Source of the DNA: Nymphalis io
Taxonomy: Eukaryota; Arthropoda; Insecta; Lepidoptera; Nymphalidae
Length of the DNA: 64,000 bases
NCBI RefSeq assembly: GCF_905147045.1
Contig: NC_065905.1
Location: forward strand, 11,532,001-11,596,000
Reading direction: 5' to 3'
In this document: piece by piece, positions 1 to 13,436 of the stretch
How positions within the stretch are numbered: position 1 is the first letter of the stretch
Layout: every line of letters begins with the position of its first letter
Notes under the pieces: generated by a model
What the model saw: the letters and a program-made list of their open reading frames with translations, nothing else
Database searches by the model: none
What the model was told of the DNA's origin: nothing
Program-made: the position numbers and the translations under genes

Positions 1-38
1 GGTATCATTTGACATTAACAATTTTAAAACGGGCCAAG

Positions 39-350
39 ATGGCCCAATGGTTAGAACGCTTGAATTTTAACCGATGATTTGCGGGTTCAAGCCCGGGCAA
101 GCACTACTGGATTTTCATGGGTTTAATTTGTGTTTATAATTCATCTCGTGCTTGACAGTGAAAGGAAACGTCGTGAGGAAACCTGCATGTGTTTAATTTT
201 ATTGAAAATCTCCCAAAATTTTATTCCAAAAACCTGCATTACAGCAGCGTGGTGGAATAAGCTCCAAAACTTCTCCTCAAAAAGAGAGGTCTGTAAGGCC
301 GTTATATATGTATCTACATCTGCCTTTGACCGTTATAATATCTGAACAAC
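39..350 (+). repeat. tRNA-derived SINE, family A
   Basis: The head carries a pol III A-box-like stretch (TGGCCCAATGGTTAG, about 49-63) and a B-box-like GGGTTCAAGCC (about 84-94). The body has the CGTGAGGAAACCTGCATGTG and GTGGTGGAATAAGCTCC blocks that recur, in either orientation, at 1593-1815, 21688-21950, 24450-25722 and 28752-29031. The family assignment rests on this internal repetition. Confidence 0.8.
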
Positions 351-1225
351 AAATAAGAGTATTAGAACATATTGTGTTGATACTCTTATATATTAATAAT
401 TACCTATTATAGCTATACTTCATTAAAACGTCGTCCCATCGCGGTACGGGTGCGAAATAATATCTCGTACGCAACCTTGAATGAGTTTCTTGTGTTAAAT
501 GTCACAGAAAATACTAAATATTGTTTTACCGCAAATGTCACAATAATTTGATTAAACCCTCGATTTGATTATCGTACGAATAGAATCATCAAAATGAATT
601 GTAATTATTATACTTGGATCATAAATTGGTATCATTTGACATTAACAATGTCATCATACCAGCGCTGTGTAAAAGAATAATTAAATATACGTATTGATTG
701 CCGATTATAATTTTAGGTATCTATGTTTTTTTTATTTGCATACGCAAGTTCGATAAACTAATATCGATTCAAAAGTCCAGTTTGATTCAATAAAAAAGAA
801 AGAAATCTTGTTTTGTAAATAACTTAAAATTATTGTTATACTCGTAGTATGTTATAGTCAGAGGATGTATTAGCATTCACATTGCCAAATATAGGCCAGC
901 TGAACGCGCAGCATGGACAGCGTTACAGAAATCACTTGTGTAACGCGAACACGATATCGAAGAAGGGAAGTGTTACAAATCAATTTGATTCACAGAACAC
1001 ACTGAAGGCGAAATGTGAAATTAACTTTACAAGGTATTTTTCAATAATTGTACGTTAAGTATCTATGGGTGCGCCTGGTGGGTAAGACCGACTCGTATGC
1101 CGCAACGGCTGTCTTGTGCCGACATGGGGAGGGGGGCTCTCCGCCAGGGCTCTCTATTGCCTTTGTTCGTTTAAAATTTGTTTTATTCATGATTTATTTT
1201 TACCACCACCCATAAACTATATAGA

Positions 1226-1375
1226 TGTTATGTCCCTTGTGCCTATAGTTATACTGGCTCACTCACCCTTCAAACCGGAACGCAACAATATTAAGTATTA
1301 CTGTTTAGCAGTCGAATATCTGATCAGTGGATAGTGCCTATCCCGACGGGCTCGGCCAGCGTCCTACCACCTACA
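1226..1375 (+). repeat. SINE family B fragment
   Basis: It matches the block GGCTCACTCACCCTTCAAAC, followed by an AACAATATTAAGTATTACTG-like stretch and a TATCTGATNAGTGG stretch. The same blocks recur at 22.0, 42.0, 43.3, 47.1 and 51.5 kb. The 5' part of the unit is missing. Confidence 0.7.
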
Positions 1376-1592
1376 ATTATAATCGATGTTTCTCATCTGC
1401 CGAGCCCGTTAGAGACAAATGTTTGTATTGTAATTTAATCTTAATATATGTTAATATTTTACTTCATTAGGTACTTAAGAATTCTAAGTTATTGTACACA
1501 TACGTACAATGTACATGTAAGTAAACTATGAATTAAATACTAATTAATTACGTTTAATATAATATATACTAACGAATATACATACAAACCGG

Positions 1593-1815
1593 AGTCGAGA
1601 TGATCCAGTGACTCAAACACGTAACCCCGGGCAAGCACCACTGAATTGTCATGAGCATATTTGTTTTTATAATTCCTCTCGTGATCGATGGAGTAAAACT
1701 TCGTGAGGAAGCCTGCATTAGTCGGATAAAATCTGCCGCGTGTATCCATTATTCAATTCAATAAGCTAAAACCTTTCTCCTCAAGAGACGAGGACGCCTT
1801 ATATATGGTTGTAAT
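1593..1815 (+). repeat. tRNA-derived SINE, family A, diverged
   Basis: The order of blocks is the same as in the copy at 39-350: a degenerate A box (GATGATCCAGTGACT), CGGGCAAGCACCACTG, TTTATAATTCCTCTCGTG, TCGTGAGGAAGCCTGCAT, then CTCCTCAAGAGACGAGGACGCCTT. The B box is largely destroyed, so this is an old copy. Confidence 0.7.
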
Positions 1816-4800
1816 TTTGACGATATATCTGAAGCCTAAGCCCTAAATATTAACTAATTAAAAAAGTTTAATTGTTACACGTTCTAATCCATTTACCAAT
1901 ATTCACATTCGCAAGCGTTCTAAGTGACTCGATGGATTATAATGCAATTTATAAAATTGTACGATTTATTGTACTACTACTAAAGGTGGAGGAGGGTCTA
2001 AGTGTATTTTTGTATGTTTTATTCATGGTACAAATTATAACGTGTTACAATAATATATTATGTATAAAATTAATTAAGGGCTCGAGTGCACTGACCTCGC
2101 GGCAATTGTAATATGTTTCGAGACGCTGTAAAATGTTATTCATTACTATGTAGTAAAAAACAAAACGCAAGTTAAAAAAAGCATAACATATGGTAGGCAA
2201 TTTCAGTTAAACCCAATATATTGTTATATTTGTGAAATGTATCTCAATCGGTTGTGTGGAACTGGTTTAAAATTCATTATTATTCCCAATATACAGTATT
2301 TTTTAAATTCAATACATTTATTACCCAGACATTCTACTAATGTATAATGCTTACGATAATTTCCTAATTCTATTCCGAACGAACTTCAACCGAACCGCAA
2401 CTAGATCGTTCGATAGGAAAACGGTTACATGACAAAGATTACACTTCGATTCAATTACGATAAAGTGACAATTTGGTAGTAGAATATTGGCCATGTGAAG
2501 TTTCATTAAAGCCGTTTAGAAAAAATACAGTGACATACGGCTTTGAAACAAATTCGCTTTTTAGCTTGGGTGTCGTTTATTTCTGACGGCTTACCTACCT
2601 ACTTTAATGTTTACATCGCCGTTGAGTGTTTATCATTTTCTATTTGTCCGCACAAAATATTGTTTTTCACTATAAGTTTACATTCATAATCAAAATAATA
2701 ATGATCCATTGCTTCTTCTCAAGTTAAATTCATTATGAAAATTAAGAAATTAAAAAAAATGCATGACATTGTTGAAATTGTCGCAAGATTAACCACTAGC
2801 ACCTACCAATATATATATATGTGTGTTCCTTTTATACCGCACAATTTCAACTAACTTAATATTAAGTTAATATTAAGGTAAGTAACTTTGGTTCAGGAAA
2901 TACCAAGGTAAAGGTTAATAAGCATCCTGAATTACCTTAAATGTTAGTTTTTTTTTTAATTTAATTTAGGAAGGCAGTTGGCTCAACGGCTACTAATTGT
3001 CACCAGATATGTCACATCTAGTCGCTTTTCCCTACGGTCAGTGGCGCTCCTCAAGATTAAGACACTCATACTGTCAATGTCAATGCGCCACTAACCACGG
3101 GATCTTAGCTAGTATATCCCTTGATGTTGATTAAAATAGAGATCAAAAGACTCTACGTCTTTGCACTAATTTATTTTCTAGTATAAAAGTAATTCTATAT
3201 ATTGACCCAATTTATTTCGGTTTCATTAATCATTTATGAAAAAATTTATGACGATGACCTTGTCTAAATTATTTCGTCGTGTAAAACGCAAAGGTATTGC
3301 TACATACAGCCTCGTCTTAATTGATCTTTTATTATATTTGTACCCTTTGTCTTTGTCTAGATATGATTATATATTTTTTATCGAAATAAAAAAATGTTGC
3401 ATAGAATCTAAATGATTGGCTTACATAGTGATTAATACGTGGCTATTTTAATTAATTAAATTATGTGTGTGTGTAAATTTATTATTCTTTGAAACTTCTA
3501 ATATTAAAAAATATTTTAAAGAATATAATATAAATACATTTTTTATAGAATAAAAAAAAACTAATAAAAATGTATATTTTTATTCCTCCTGGGGGCTGGT
3601 AATTTGCTATCGTTAACACAGGTTATCTAAATAGCTATCTATAAAGGATAGTGAGTTCCAGTCGCAGGAAAAAAAAACGGGTGTTAGTTACATAGATTTA
3701 GGTCTGCAAATACTCGTGTTCTCTCATTAAATATAAGCTTATAATAATAAGAAGATCTATAATATGATTTGCATGTCCTATATGTGACTTGACATATATG
3801 CGTATGTTCAAATGTATACTATCATGTTTTATGCACATAAATTATTATTATTATTATAGTTTTTTTAGCTTTATTTGTTTTTCAACTCAAATTAAACCGT
3901 GTGAACTCGTTATGTATTTTTAATTATTATTTTTTATTAATAATTAGTTAACAATAGAATTGGTTTTTAAAAAATTATTAATTCCCCACGTTGTTTTAGT
4001 GATAATTAAAAAAAAACTAAAAATTTAAATTTTATCTGTTTTAAGATAAGTTTTTAATTAATTTATGCGTTATAATGACGTACATAAAAGCATTTAAGAG
4101 ATATTTAAAAAACGAACATGGGGGTAACTAGACCTAGGTGACAACTGTTCAAGTACAAGCAAAGAGCCTTTAAATGAGATAGTGCAATATTGTTTATTAT
4201 ATTTTACTTATTTTCTACGTAAATTTGAATTATAAATATAATAAAACGAAAAAAAATTATGTATTATACTCGAGTTTTTCTCCGACCATGTTTAATTACT
4301 TACATTTGACGTATTTACCTTAAAAAATAGAAATAATTAATTAAAGATTATATTTTATTAATTCTCTTACGATACGTTTATAAATTCGTTATTTTCAATA
4401 TATTCTTTGTCATTGCGTAAATATGATAATACATAAATACTTATTTAAAATTATAGTATAACCATAATAAGCCGTAAACGATGAAGTGATAGATAGACGA
4501 TATATGTAACAATAAAGTTAACTCTAGTTGAGCGCATATTCTGACAATGTTACATGAAATGGATAAAAGCAACCATTTTTTATTCTGAAATTATTAGCAC
4601 TTCAAACGAAACATTTTTCTTTTTAATAAGTATATATTATTATTATAATATTTTCACAAACTCTATATGAACTTAACATGTATTTACGTAGGATTTTTTA
4701 TAATGGAACTTTGTAATTCGATTTTCCACCACTTCCGGACTTCCGAATAGCTTAGTTTCAATAATTTAATTATAATCGTAATAAAATAGTCAATTTTGTC

Positions 4801-5153
4801 TAATTTTACTTAAATGAAAATTAATTCATTCACCAAATCAAAAAAAAACTAGTACTAGTATAATTTAACTTTTTAATTAAACTTTGATTAATAGATAGAT
4901 AGATTAGTCAAAAAAAATATGATAAAACTGTTTTTTTAAGTAACCCATTCAATAAATTGAACTACATTAAACAAATAGCACGAATCGGATTTCTATTTAC
5001 TTCATATTTTTAGTCGTAAATACAAACATTAAAACGAGAAAAATTAACCACCCCAATCTTTTATCACATAATATATTTATATTATATAGATTTTCTAATT
5101 AGTTTTTATTTAAAATATTATAAAAGTAATAATAAATGAACAGTTTACAATTA

Positions 5154-5270
5154 CCTTACACAGCGCACTCGTCCGGCCGCCTCAGTGTGTTCGATGATCG
5201 AAGCGTGATGCGTACGCGTTGCTTGCGTCCGCACCCGCAGACCGCCGTTTTGATTGTAAACAAATTTATC
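5154..5270 (-). promoter_or_regulatory. GC/CpG-rich island, possible first exon of a leftward gene
   Basis: About 100 bp rich in CG dinucleotides sit in an otherwise AT-dominated region. On the minus strand it ends in a good donor (TGTGTAAG followed by GTAATT at about 5154) and contains no ATG, as expected of a noncoding first exon of a gene transcribed leftward. It could also be the ABHD11 promoter, about 400 bp from that gene's first ATG. Both readings are inference. Confidence 0.35.
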
Positions 5271-5624
5271 CATTACTCCTTATATTGAAGATTTTACAGT
5301 AATAAAAAGGTGAATACTTTACTAAAGATTATACGTATCGTTTTTTTTTTTAATTATAACTCGTAGATATATCCGTTTTAATAAATGTGTTTATTCTATT
5401 ATTACTTTTAAGGAAAAACTTAACAAAAACTTTAACAAATCTATTCTATTGTTATCACGATGTTCACAGTTGATTTTTGGTCATATAATACAGCAACTAA
5501 GGAAATCAGTTCATTCTATCATATCATTTAAATAATGGATTTGTTGCTTTCTTTAGAATTACAGATGACATAATAATATAAGCAACTTTTTTGAAAAAAA
5601 TATGACGTTTCATTATGTCAAAAC

Positions 5625-8600
5625 ATGTTAAAAAATAAATTTTACAGAAATGGAATATTTATTAAAATTGAATCAATGTTCGCAACTAAACTCCGTCGGA
5701 AAGCAAATATTAAAACTATTGCGAGATTTTCATTTAAATCGGCTGCTAATCTATCATATAAGGTTTATGGAGAGTCGCATTCTGACGAGCCGACAATATT
5801 ATTATTTCATGGTCTTTTGAGTTCTAAAAAACATTGGGATAGTATCGGGAAGACAATATTGAACGTAACAAAGAGAGCCGTGGTCTCTGTGGACATGAGA
5901 AACCACGGGGACAGTCCACACACGAACTCCCACAAGTACGAAGACCTCGCTGAAGATATACTGAAATTATTGGACAAGCTGGCCATCACTAGAGCGAGCT
6001 TCGTAGGGCACAGTATGGGTGGCAGGGCCGCAATGACTGTATCGCTCATGGCGGTAGGTATGTCACACCGTACTTGTATCATTTGATATAGCAAGCCATG
6101 TGACGTAATATCTTCTGGAATATTTCTACAATTAGTTTTATATATGCTTCACATTAATTATATGTAAAGGAATGTAGTCGTTACCATATAATTAAATATT
6201 ATTTTTATAATGTGCCAGCATCTAACTAATTTTATTATTTTCTCAAATGTACTTTTTTTACTGTCTAAAAAAGGAGTGTATTTTTGTCAGGGTTCCGTAT
6301 CTATGTTTTAAATGCTAAAAAAATACAGCGTCAGTATTTGTTTCATAGCTTCCATTTGTTTTTTAAATTTCACTTAGTTTTTTGGCAATTTTTAATTTTT
6401 TTTCAGCCAGAGACAGTGGCTGGCATATTAGTTGTAGATATTTCCCCGATATCGAATTCAATGCAGCTAACTGACTACTATCCTCGAGTCCTAGAAGCGA
6501 TGAGGGAAGTGAACTTTAAAAAACAGAAAAAAATTAGTACTGCGAAACAAAAGGCTAAAACACAATTACAAAATATCATAAAGGATGACATTTTGATGAG
6601 AGCCGTGCTGTCTAACGTCAAAATGAGACCCGACCATACGATCGGCTGGGCTTGCAACGTGGATATATTAATCAAACACTTCAAGTTTATCACAACGTTT
6701 CCCGAGAGTGTGATGAGAAAAAAATATTACGGCCCGACTCTCTTTGTCGGTGGTCAGTTATCGGAATATCTGCCGTAAGAATTATTTCATATATATTTTT
6801 TAATAATTAGAAATTTTATAAATTAATAATCACCCAGTAATAAATTAAATAAATTCATAATCAGCCAGATAGGGTGATTATTAACTTACAACATGTACAT
6901 AGGTACCTACGCTAATTACAAATAATTCAGCCGCAACCTTGACAGTTGATTGAATCATAACATATATATTAGTTACGTATAAATAACACTAGAAATAATT
7001 TATTACATCAGGACACGAGTACAAAATAATCATATCAATTTATTTTTCGGTTGCAGCAAAGTAGATTTAAAGCATTTTTTACAAAAATAAGCTTATATTA
7101 ACCTTATCTACAAGTCTGTTTTAAAGTTATTTAATTTTTCGAAATAATTAAAATAATCTGGTACGTAAATGAAAACTCGAATTTTAAAAATGGCCACAAT
7201 AGAAATGGACATTTTAATTTGCCCGCCTTTACTTCGGAGTATCCACAGATGATTGAAACGCAAACAAAGACATCAGTCACTTGACACACTCTTGAGCGTA
7301 GGCAGTTAAGCGGGTATTGCGGGTGCGCGGTTAAGTTATCGCAATTTTTGTTAAAATTATTTAGTTTATAGCACTCAACAACTACAAAATTTAGATTTTC
7401 CTTAATAGTTGATCTAGTATAATTTACTTAAAAATAAATAATTGTTATGAATAAATAATAAATAAAACAGTATTATTACATATGGATTATTATTAAAACA
7501 AAACGTAGACGTCGTTAGGAAATTAAATTGCGCTAACTGAGAGACGTAGATAAAGTTGTGTGAAATGTTATATGCAAATTAAATGAAGACGTTGAGGCTC
7601 TTACAAAGTAAAAAAAATACGTCTACATTATTTCAGCAAAACAACGACATATCGATATCATATATAGCGATAAAATCCCTTATACAATAAATAAATAATT
7701 GAATTGAATTCATCCTGAAAAATTTCATGTTAATTGGTATATAAATATCAGTATGGTTACTATTTTTTGAAAAATTGATATTATGTAGATGTCTGTATCT
7801 ACTTTGCTGCCATCGATTTTACATACCTACTTTTATATTTATATAAGCACTATTAGGATTACCAGCATTAGCCACAGTAATAATTAGAAATTAAAAGTAT
7901 ACATATTAGGCGAAAATTGCCACACTTAAAGGTAACCACGACAAGCAAAAGAGACACTAAATATTTTGAATAAAAATGAATTCATTTAACAACTAGCTTA
8001 TGCTTTTTTGGTAAATCATTCTCCGACACACTCTCGTGCCGCCTAATGAACGTTTACGATATGATTACAGATATCTTCACCCAAGTGTCAACAAAAAATG
8101 TAAAAAGTTGAAACTTTATATAATTCTCTTATGTTTATGTATTCTGGCATGCGGAAGGAATTATATTATTCCTTATATCGTCAATGCGCCACCAACCTTG
8201 GGACATAAGATCTTTTGTCCCTTGTGTCTGTAGTCACCCTGACACACTCACCCTTATAACTGGTGCGCAACAATTCTATGTATTGCAGTTTACCGAACAG
8301 TCTATACTCTATACGAATATAATAAAACTGTAGAGTTTGCTCTAGAACTGCCAGTGGGGTATGAAACATTATTGCATTTGATAGTTCAATTCAATAGAAA
8401 TTAGAGACTATTTAATATTACGCTACAGTCCACGAGGTCGGAGCAGGAACATTCAACGTGGGCGATACCGATCGTTACAGCTAATAAAAAAGCATAATGA
8501 ATACGTGAAATATTTGCTAGCAATTACTGAACCTTCGAGCTACGAAAAAAGTCGATCGACCATAACCTCGTGAACTTCATCGTCCAAGTTAAATACTTTA

Positions 8601-10936
8601 AATTAATTACTAATAAATTATTAAACTTTTTTATATTGTACAACTAGATATTTTTCGCGGTTTCGTTCGCGTTTAATGCGTTAGCGATACGCCCACGTTG
8701 GTCGTCGAGTAATGCCATTATGGCAAAAACAACACTATGAACCGTGAAATGAAATTCCCATCCCAGGACTTTATGCTGTAAACTTTCCCAACCAATTTTA
8801 GTAAGCACAGGAAAGCACGTTTGTCGGTGTACAAAAGAAAGACAAAATAAAAATTATATAAATCGTAAGAATAGCGGAATCAAACAAATTCCTCAGCTAT
8901 TTATAGTCGTTGATTTAGATGTTGTACATGTGCACATTAATTGAGCATTCAAATATTCGTAACAATGCGCAAAAGTACAATATGGGTTTTAGTAGATGAC
9001 CCCAACAATACAACGCTTAATTATGCTCCCGACAAAAATTTTATTCGTTTCTAGTACTTTTCCACCTATAATTTTATAATCTTCTACACATAATAAAATT
9101 GTAACTGTCTGTACGTGGAAGATATTTGAGTAAAACTATTATCGGGGATCTTTATCAACGCAATAGAACTCAAAACATTGATTTTGTTAGAATTTTTGTC
9201 TGTTTGTCTTCTTCGCAACGGGTCAACGAATTTGGGTGCGGTTTTTACTAATATATTGTCGCTAACTTCACTTAAAATGTAATATTTGTTTTATTTCAAT
9301 CGGCTTATAAATATAAAGTTATGTCAATTTGAAGAATCACGTCGAACATTTATTCGATAAAAATGCTAGAAAATAACTGTTCAGTTGAATTGACTGAAAC
9401 TTTAACTACCTATAAATGATAGTCTGTAAAATGATGGTGATTGCCAGTCTATAGGAACAAAAGTAAGCTAAAAATGGTCAGTTTCAGAGATTTAGTTACT
9501 TCCAATGTAAGTTCAGCTCAGATCTATATGAAATAAGGTTCAGTTTATGCTAGCACACGTCGGATAACGCGTCCACTCGTAGACATATGTTTCTCTTTTA
9601 AGGTTGAATCACTATATCCTTTTGTATGGTAATCAAATTTGTTCTAAGATACTGCATTATTTGTAAAGTCGTTTGTTATATTTATACTTAGTCGGTTAAT
9701 TCGACAAGTGAAGTGCCTTAAATATATACAAATAAAAATTAAAAATAGTTACTGTACAAATCGTGACCGCGTGGAATGGTGGCAAGAATGTTAGCAGCAT
9801 TTCCCCTTTGAATCGCAATTCCGATTCTCGTAGCGAAAAATAAACCAGTTAGTTGGTTAGTTGATAATAAGACACAATTTCCTGTGAATGTATCGTCTGC
9901 AGTCACAATAAATAATGCACAGGGAAAGTCATTCAAGTATGTCGAAATAGATATAAGGGAATGATGTTTTTCTCATGGCCAATTGCATGTTACCCTATCT
10001 ATATCCGGATGCGGCAAAAACCAATAAATATAATATCAAAAATATATTTTTTTAATCTCATTTAAAGAGCTGAGTCACTTGGGTAACTATGTTGCTCTGA
10101 CAAACGAAATCAAAACTAAAAATGTTGTATATACTGAAATATTATAAGACTGCTCTTAGTGATTTATTTAAGTTATACGCGGGTGAAACCGCGGGCTCAG
10201 CTAGTACTGAATATATGTGTAGCAATCGAAATTCTTAACCATTCAAAATGGCTTGTAACTATGAAACTCAGACAAAAGTACTTTTGACCGCAAATAAAGG
10301 TCAAAACTATTTTTGATAGATTCCATCAAAAGTAGTTTTATGTTTATTAGATCTTACATCTTTTTGTATTGATTGTGAAATTACAGTTGTGTTCGTTTTT
10401 TATTAAAATAAAAAAATCTAACAAAGGTTATAAGATAGTTTACCCCCATTGGGTCCCCCCCCCCCCAAGAGCCTGGCTACCTTTCTAGACTTTTCAACTG
10501 CGTTAGAAAAGCTATTTGCCATGCCATTATATATTATTCTATAAAAAATAAACATTTATAAAAACCGAAGTTCTCATTGACAATTACGAATAATGTTTAA
10601 ATAATACTACTATAGTAGTATTGATAAGAACCATCAGGCAAACTCACTATTTTACTAATGATTTTAGACAAAACTACTATTGTCGTTGGCATGTCGTGGT
10701 CGCAGCCCTACAACTTACGTCGTATTTATCGTTAGCTGCTTGTTATTTTGTATTACCCGTTTAGATTCTGATATGTCCTAACGTTTCCTTTCAGACCCGA
10801 CGATCTGGTCGGAATACGTGAGATGTTCCCGCGTGCCGTCATCACTTATGTGCCACAAGTCGGTCACAACATACACGTGGAAGATCCGAAAAGTTTCTTA
10901 GAGCTCACAATAGCGTTCCTTCGTACAAATAAATAA
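5625..10936 (+). CDS. ABHD11: ABHD11-like mitochondrial alpha/beta hydrolase, 3 exons
   Basis: Exons are 5625-6053, 6407-6774 and 10795-10936; phases agree and give 312 residues, or 295 from the second in-frame Met at 5676. Vertebrate ABHD11 is of similar length. The second start fits best, because MFATKLRRKANIKTIARFSF is basic and amphipathic like a mitochondrial presequence. The alpha/beta-hydrolase features are an HG oxyanion motif (FHGLLSS, about residue 62), DMRNHGDSPH, a nucleophile elbow GHSMGG (Ser130 from the first Met) and a C-terminal VGHNIH supplying the catalytic His (about 290). The family hydrolyses diacylglycerol-type esters and binds the 2-oxoglutarate dehydrogenase complex in mitochondria; the exact substrate here is inferred. 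Intron 2 (4.0 kb) holds a SINE-B copy and a candidate Helitron. A possible poly(A) signal lies near 11063. Orthology to ABHD11 rather than a close paralogue is likely but not proven. Confidence 0.88.
8150..8290 (+). repeat. SINE family B fragment in ABHD11 intron 2
   Basis: GTCAATGCGCCACCAACCTT, then a TAAGATCTTTTGTCCCTTGTG-like stretch, then ACTCACCCTTATAACTGG: the middle of the family-B unit in forward orientation. Confidence 0.7.
9083..10204 (+). mobile_element. Candidate non-autonomous Helitron in ABHD11 intron 2
   Basis: The 5' side starts TCTACACATAATAAAATTG. The 3' side ends with a short hairpin (CGCGG-GTGAAA-CCGCG, about 10178-10193), a few bases, then CTAG followed by T at 10205. 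This is the Helitron 3' layout (hairpin plus CTRR, T flank), and no terminal inverted repeats are seen. The first ~370 bp recur inverted at about 59435-59830. No Rep/helicase ORF is present. The exact 5' end is uncertain and the base before it is not the expected A, so the boundaries are tentative. Confidence 0.5.
9772..9857 (+). repeat. Dispersed repeat shared with SF2 intron 1
   Basis: About 75-85 bp starting GGAATGGTGGCAAGAATG recur in the same orientation at about 33164-33238, with the blocks GGAATGGTGGCAAGAATG, AGCATTTCC and TTTGAATC conserved. The minus-strand translation is open here (65 residues), but I do not recognise it. Confidence 0.65.
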
Positions 10937-13435
10937 ATGTTACACGACAACTCTCGGAGGAGTGGGCGACCTGTCGCTATTTATTGCTGATGTATTTTGT
11001 ATGTGTATCGTGTAGGTATAATTTTACTCGGAATTCATCTTTAATTAGATTAGTTTGTTTTTAAATAAAATAGGCATAATTATTTATATGTTATTTCATC
11101 AATTGTGTATTTCTATCTATCAGATAACTAATAGTGTTTAACAATTTCAAGTGTTTAACTTATTAGCCTATTGTCTAGGAAACTTGTGCGCATACATACA
11201 TAATATAACCTGCTCAGTTAACAAGCATCCTTTGAAAATTTGCGCCTTAAATTTGTAAATACATAAAGTAAAATAAAAGAAGAAATAAATTAGATTTATT
11301 CATCATGCTATATCAATACTTATCAAAATAAATAATATTTTTATTTTAGAGGTTTCCTCATAATTATAATTGCTGTTTACACTTTCTAAATTAACAATAA
11401 TTTAAAAGATATCACGAGGCATTTGAATAAACGTATTAAAAAGGTGTGAGATGAACGGTGAGATGAATATGGCTTAATATGGGCGGAGATCCCGATCCTC
11501 TCGGTATTAAAACTAAACAAAATCTTAAAATAATAAGCATAGAAGAAGCTTATTAATACTTGCCTATTGGTTATCTAAAATCTACCACCAATTTGGAAAC
11601 AAATACCTCAGAATTCAAAGAAAAATACTGTCGGTCGAGTTTCTCGAAATTATTTTATTTTCTTAACAAGAATTCTTGTTTACAATATTTTTTTGTATTA
11701 TAAGAAGCGGCCTGGAGGCGATCGTTTCATTCCCAAGGTCTGCGATCATCTATAAAGTCGTTAATTTTGTTTTAAACTTTAGCCCACAAATGTTCCTTAA
11801 ACAACTTTCTTAATCTTTACTATTGACTAATTTGAAGGTTTTCTGTGATCCTATTGTAAAAGCGTACACATTATCTTATAAAGGAATCACTAACCCTGTG
11901 TAGTCGAGTAACAGAGTTAACAAGCATATGTTTGTTTTGTATTAATAGGTATTATACCTATATATTAATATTTTATTATTTGTAATGTAAAAAAAAATTT
12001 TACCCGTGTTAATGTCGAGATAGACAGTATTATGTAGCCTTATGATACTTACGTGTTATAAGGGTTGAGTTAAGCCCTCGCCAGATGTTTATTGGAGCGT
12101 ATGATCTATTGCTAGTTAAAAATAGACTTGCCTTCACTTTGTTCAAGTCTCGTAAATAGCCCATAGCAAACTAAAGTGTGTCTTCCATGACATTTTTTAT
12201 TAACGAAGACATCGCGTAACTGTTGAACGAATAACCTCACCTCTCGTCTATTTAGTATCTAGTAAAAACTAGAATAGTATGTCTCGGAAAATCAATGTAA
12301 TCATTTGAGAGACTAATTGTTGACGCGAAGAACATCGAGGAAAGTCCGCGTACACGTTGCCACACTTACCCAGATCTTTCTTCCGGCGCGACGCTGATTA
12401 CTAAAGTATTCATAAAGCAAGCTGATAATTACATTTATCATGTTCGGGATTTGTTTTTTCATTGAAACAAGTTACAAAAATCGAAATGATTCGAATTAGA
12501 AATGAAACGGATATCCGGCAACTATTCGATATCCAGCCTTATCCGGCCTTATTTTGTTATCCGCTGGAAACTGTATGGTAACACAATATCCAACCGGATA
12601 CCAGTTCTTTGAAAGTAAGTACGTTTTTCTCTTTAATAATCTTTAAGTAAATAGTATTTGTGAGGCTAATGATAATGTGATGACAGATTTCGGCCACGGC
12701 GGCCAATCTCAAGAGAGGTTAACCAAAATTAATTACAATCAGTTAATATATATAATAAATGTAAATTTTCTTTCCTTGATCGAAGAAGTATAAGGCATTA
12801 ATTAAACACTCATTAATTTTGCTTTTTAACAAATATCACAACACAATTTACCTTAGTCACTAGTTGGCTTATGTAACGGCTAACAAAACAACTTCGAAAA
12901 GTCACAGGTTCGTAATGCGGGATCGAACTTTATCGAGTAACCACGGGCGGTTAGTATACCACGATAGTAGGTATATAAGGCTAGTTATGATGTATATACG
13001 GTTAAAGACATTTATTTTCTCAAAAGATTTACATTAAAATCAATTACAGAGAAAATTACAGAACAATTAGAAAAAAAAAAATTAAATTGAATAGGCGTAC
13101 ATAGTAAAACAGTGAATGTTGTTTGTGACGTGAAGTTGGGTAGTCCAGTAAAAAGAAAATATAAAAATAAATAAATATAGTGCGTACACAAAGCAATGAC
13201 ATGTAAGGGAGGTGACAGATTAGACTCATCTGATGTTTTTAAATTTTATATTTTTAAATTTTTGGTGTGAGATTGTTCATTATATAGACAAGCAATACAC
13301 AATATATAATGTGTGTATTTATTTACGATAATGCTTATAAATATACATATATAAATTAACTTATTTAATATTACATGATCATTGTCTCATCTAAAATGCA
13401 TAATTGATTACAATAAGTGTACATTAACAGTATTC
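10937..13435. other. Intergenic DNA, mostly unrecognised
   Basis: There is no gene. It begins with the ABHD11 3' UTR. A piece at about 12660-12725 (TTTCGGCCACGGCGGCCAAT and CTCAAGAGAGGTTA) is the reversed 3' end of the family-C SINE seen at 25775-26140. Nothing else is recognised. Confidence 0.5.
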
Positions 13436-13436
13436 T

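Larger units (their letters stand above)
351..5150. other. AT-rich intergenic DNA with old SINE fragments
   Basis: I see no gene here. It contains a short inverted repeat (ATAAGAGTAT at about 354 against ATACTCTTAT at about 382), a family-B SINE fragment near 1226-1375, a family-A copy at 1593-1815, and a very degenerate family-B piece near 3076-3125. From about 3400 to 5150 the DNA is extremely AT-rich with homopolymer runs; short ORFs there have no recognisable content. Confidence 0.5.
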
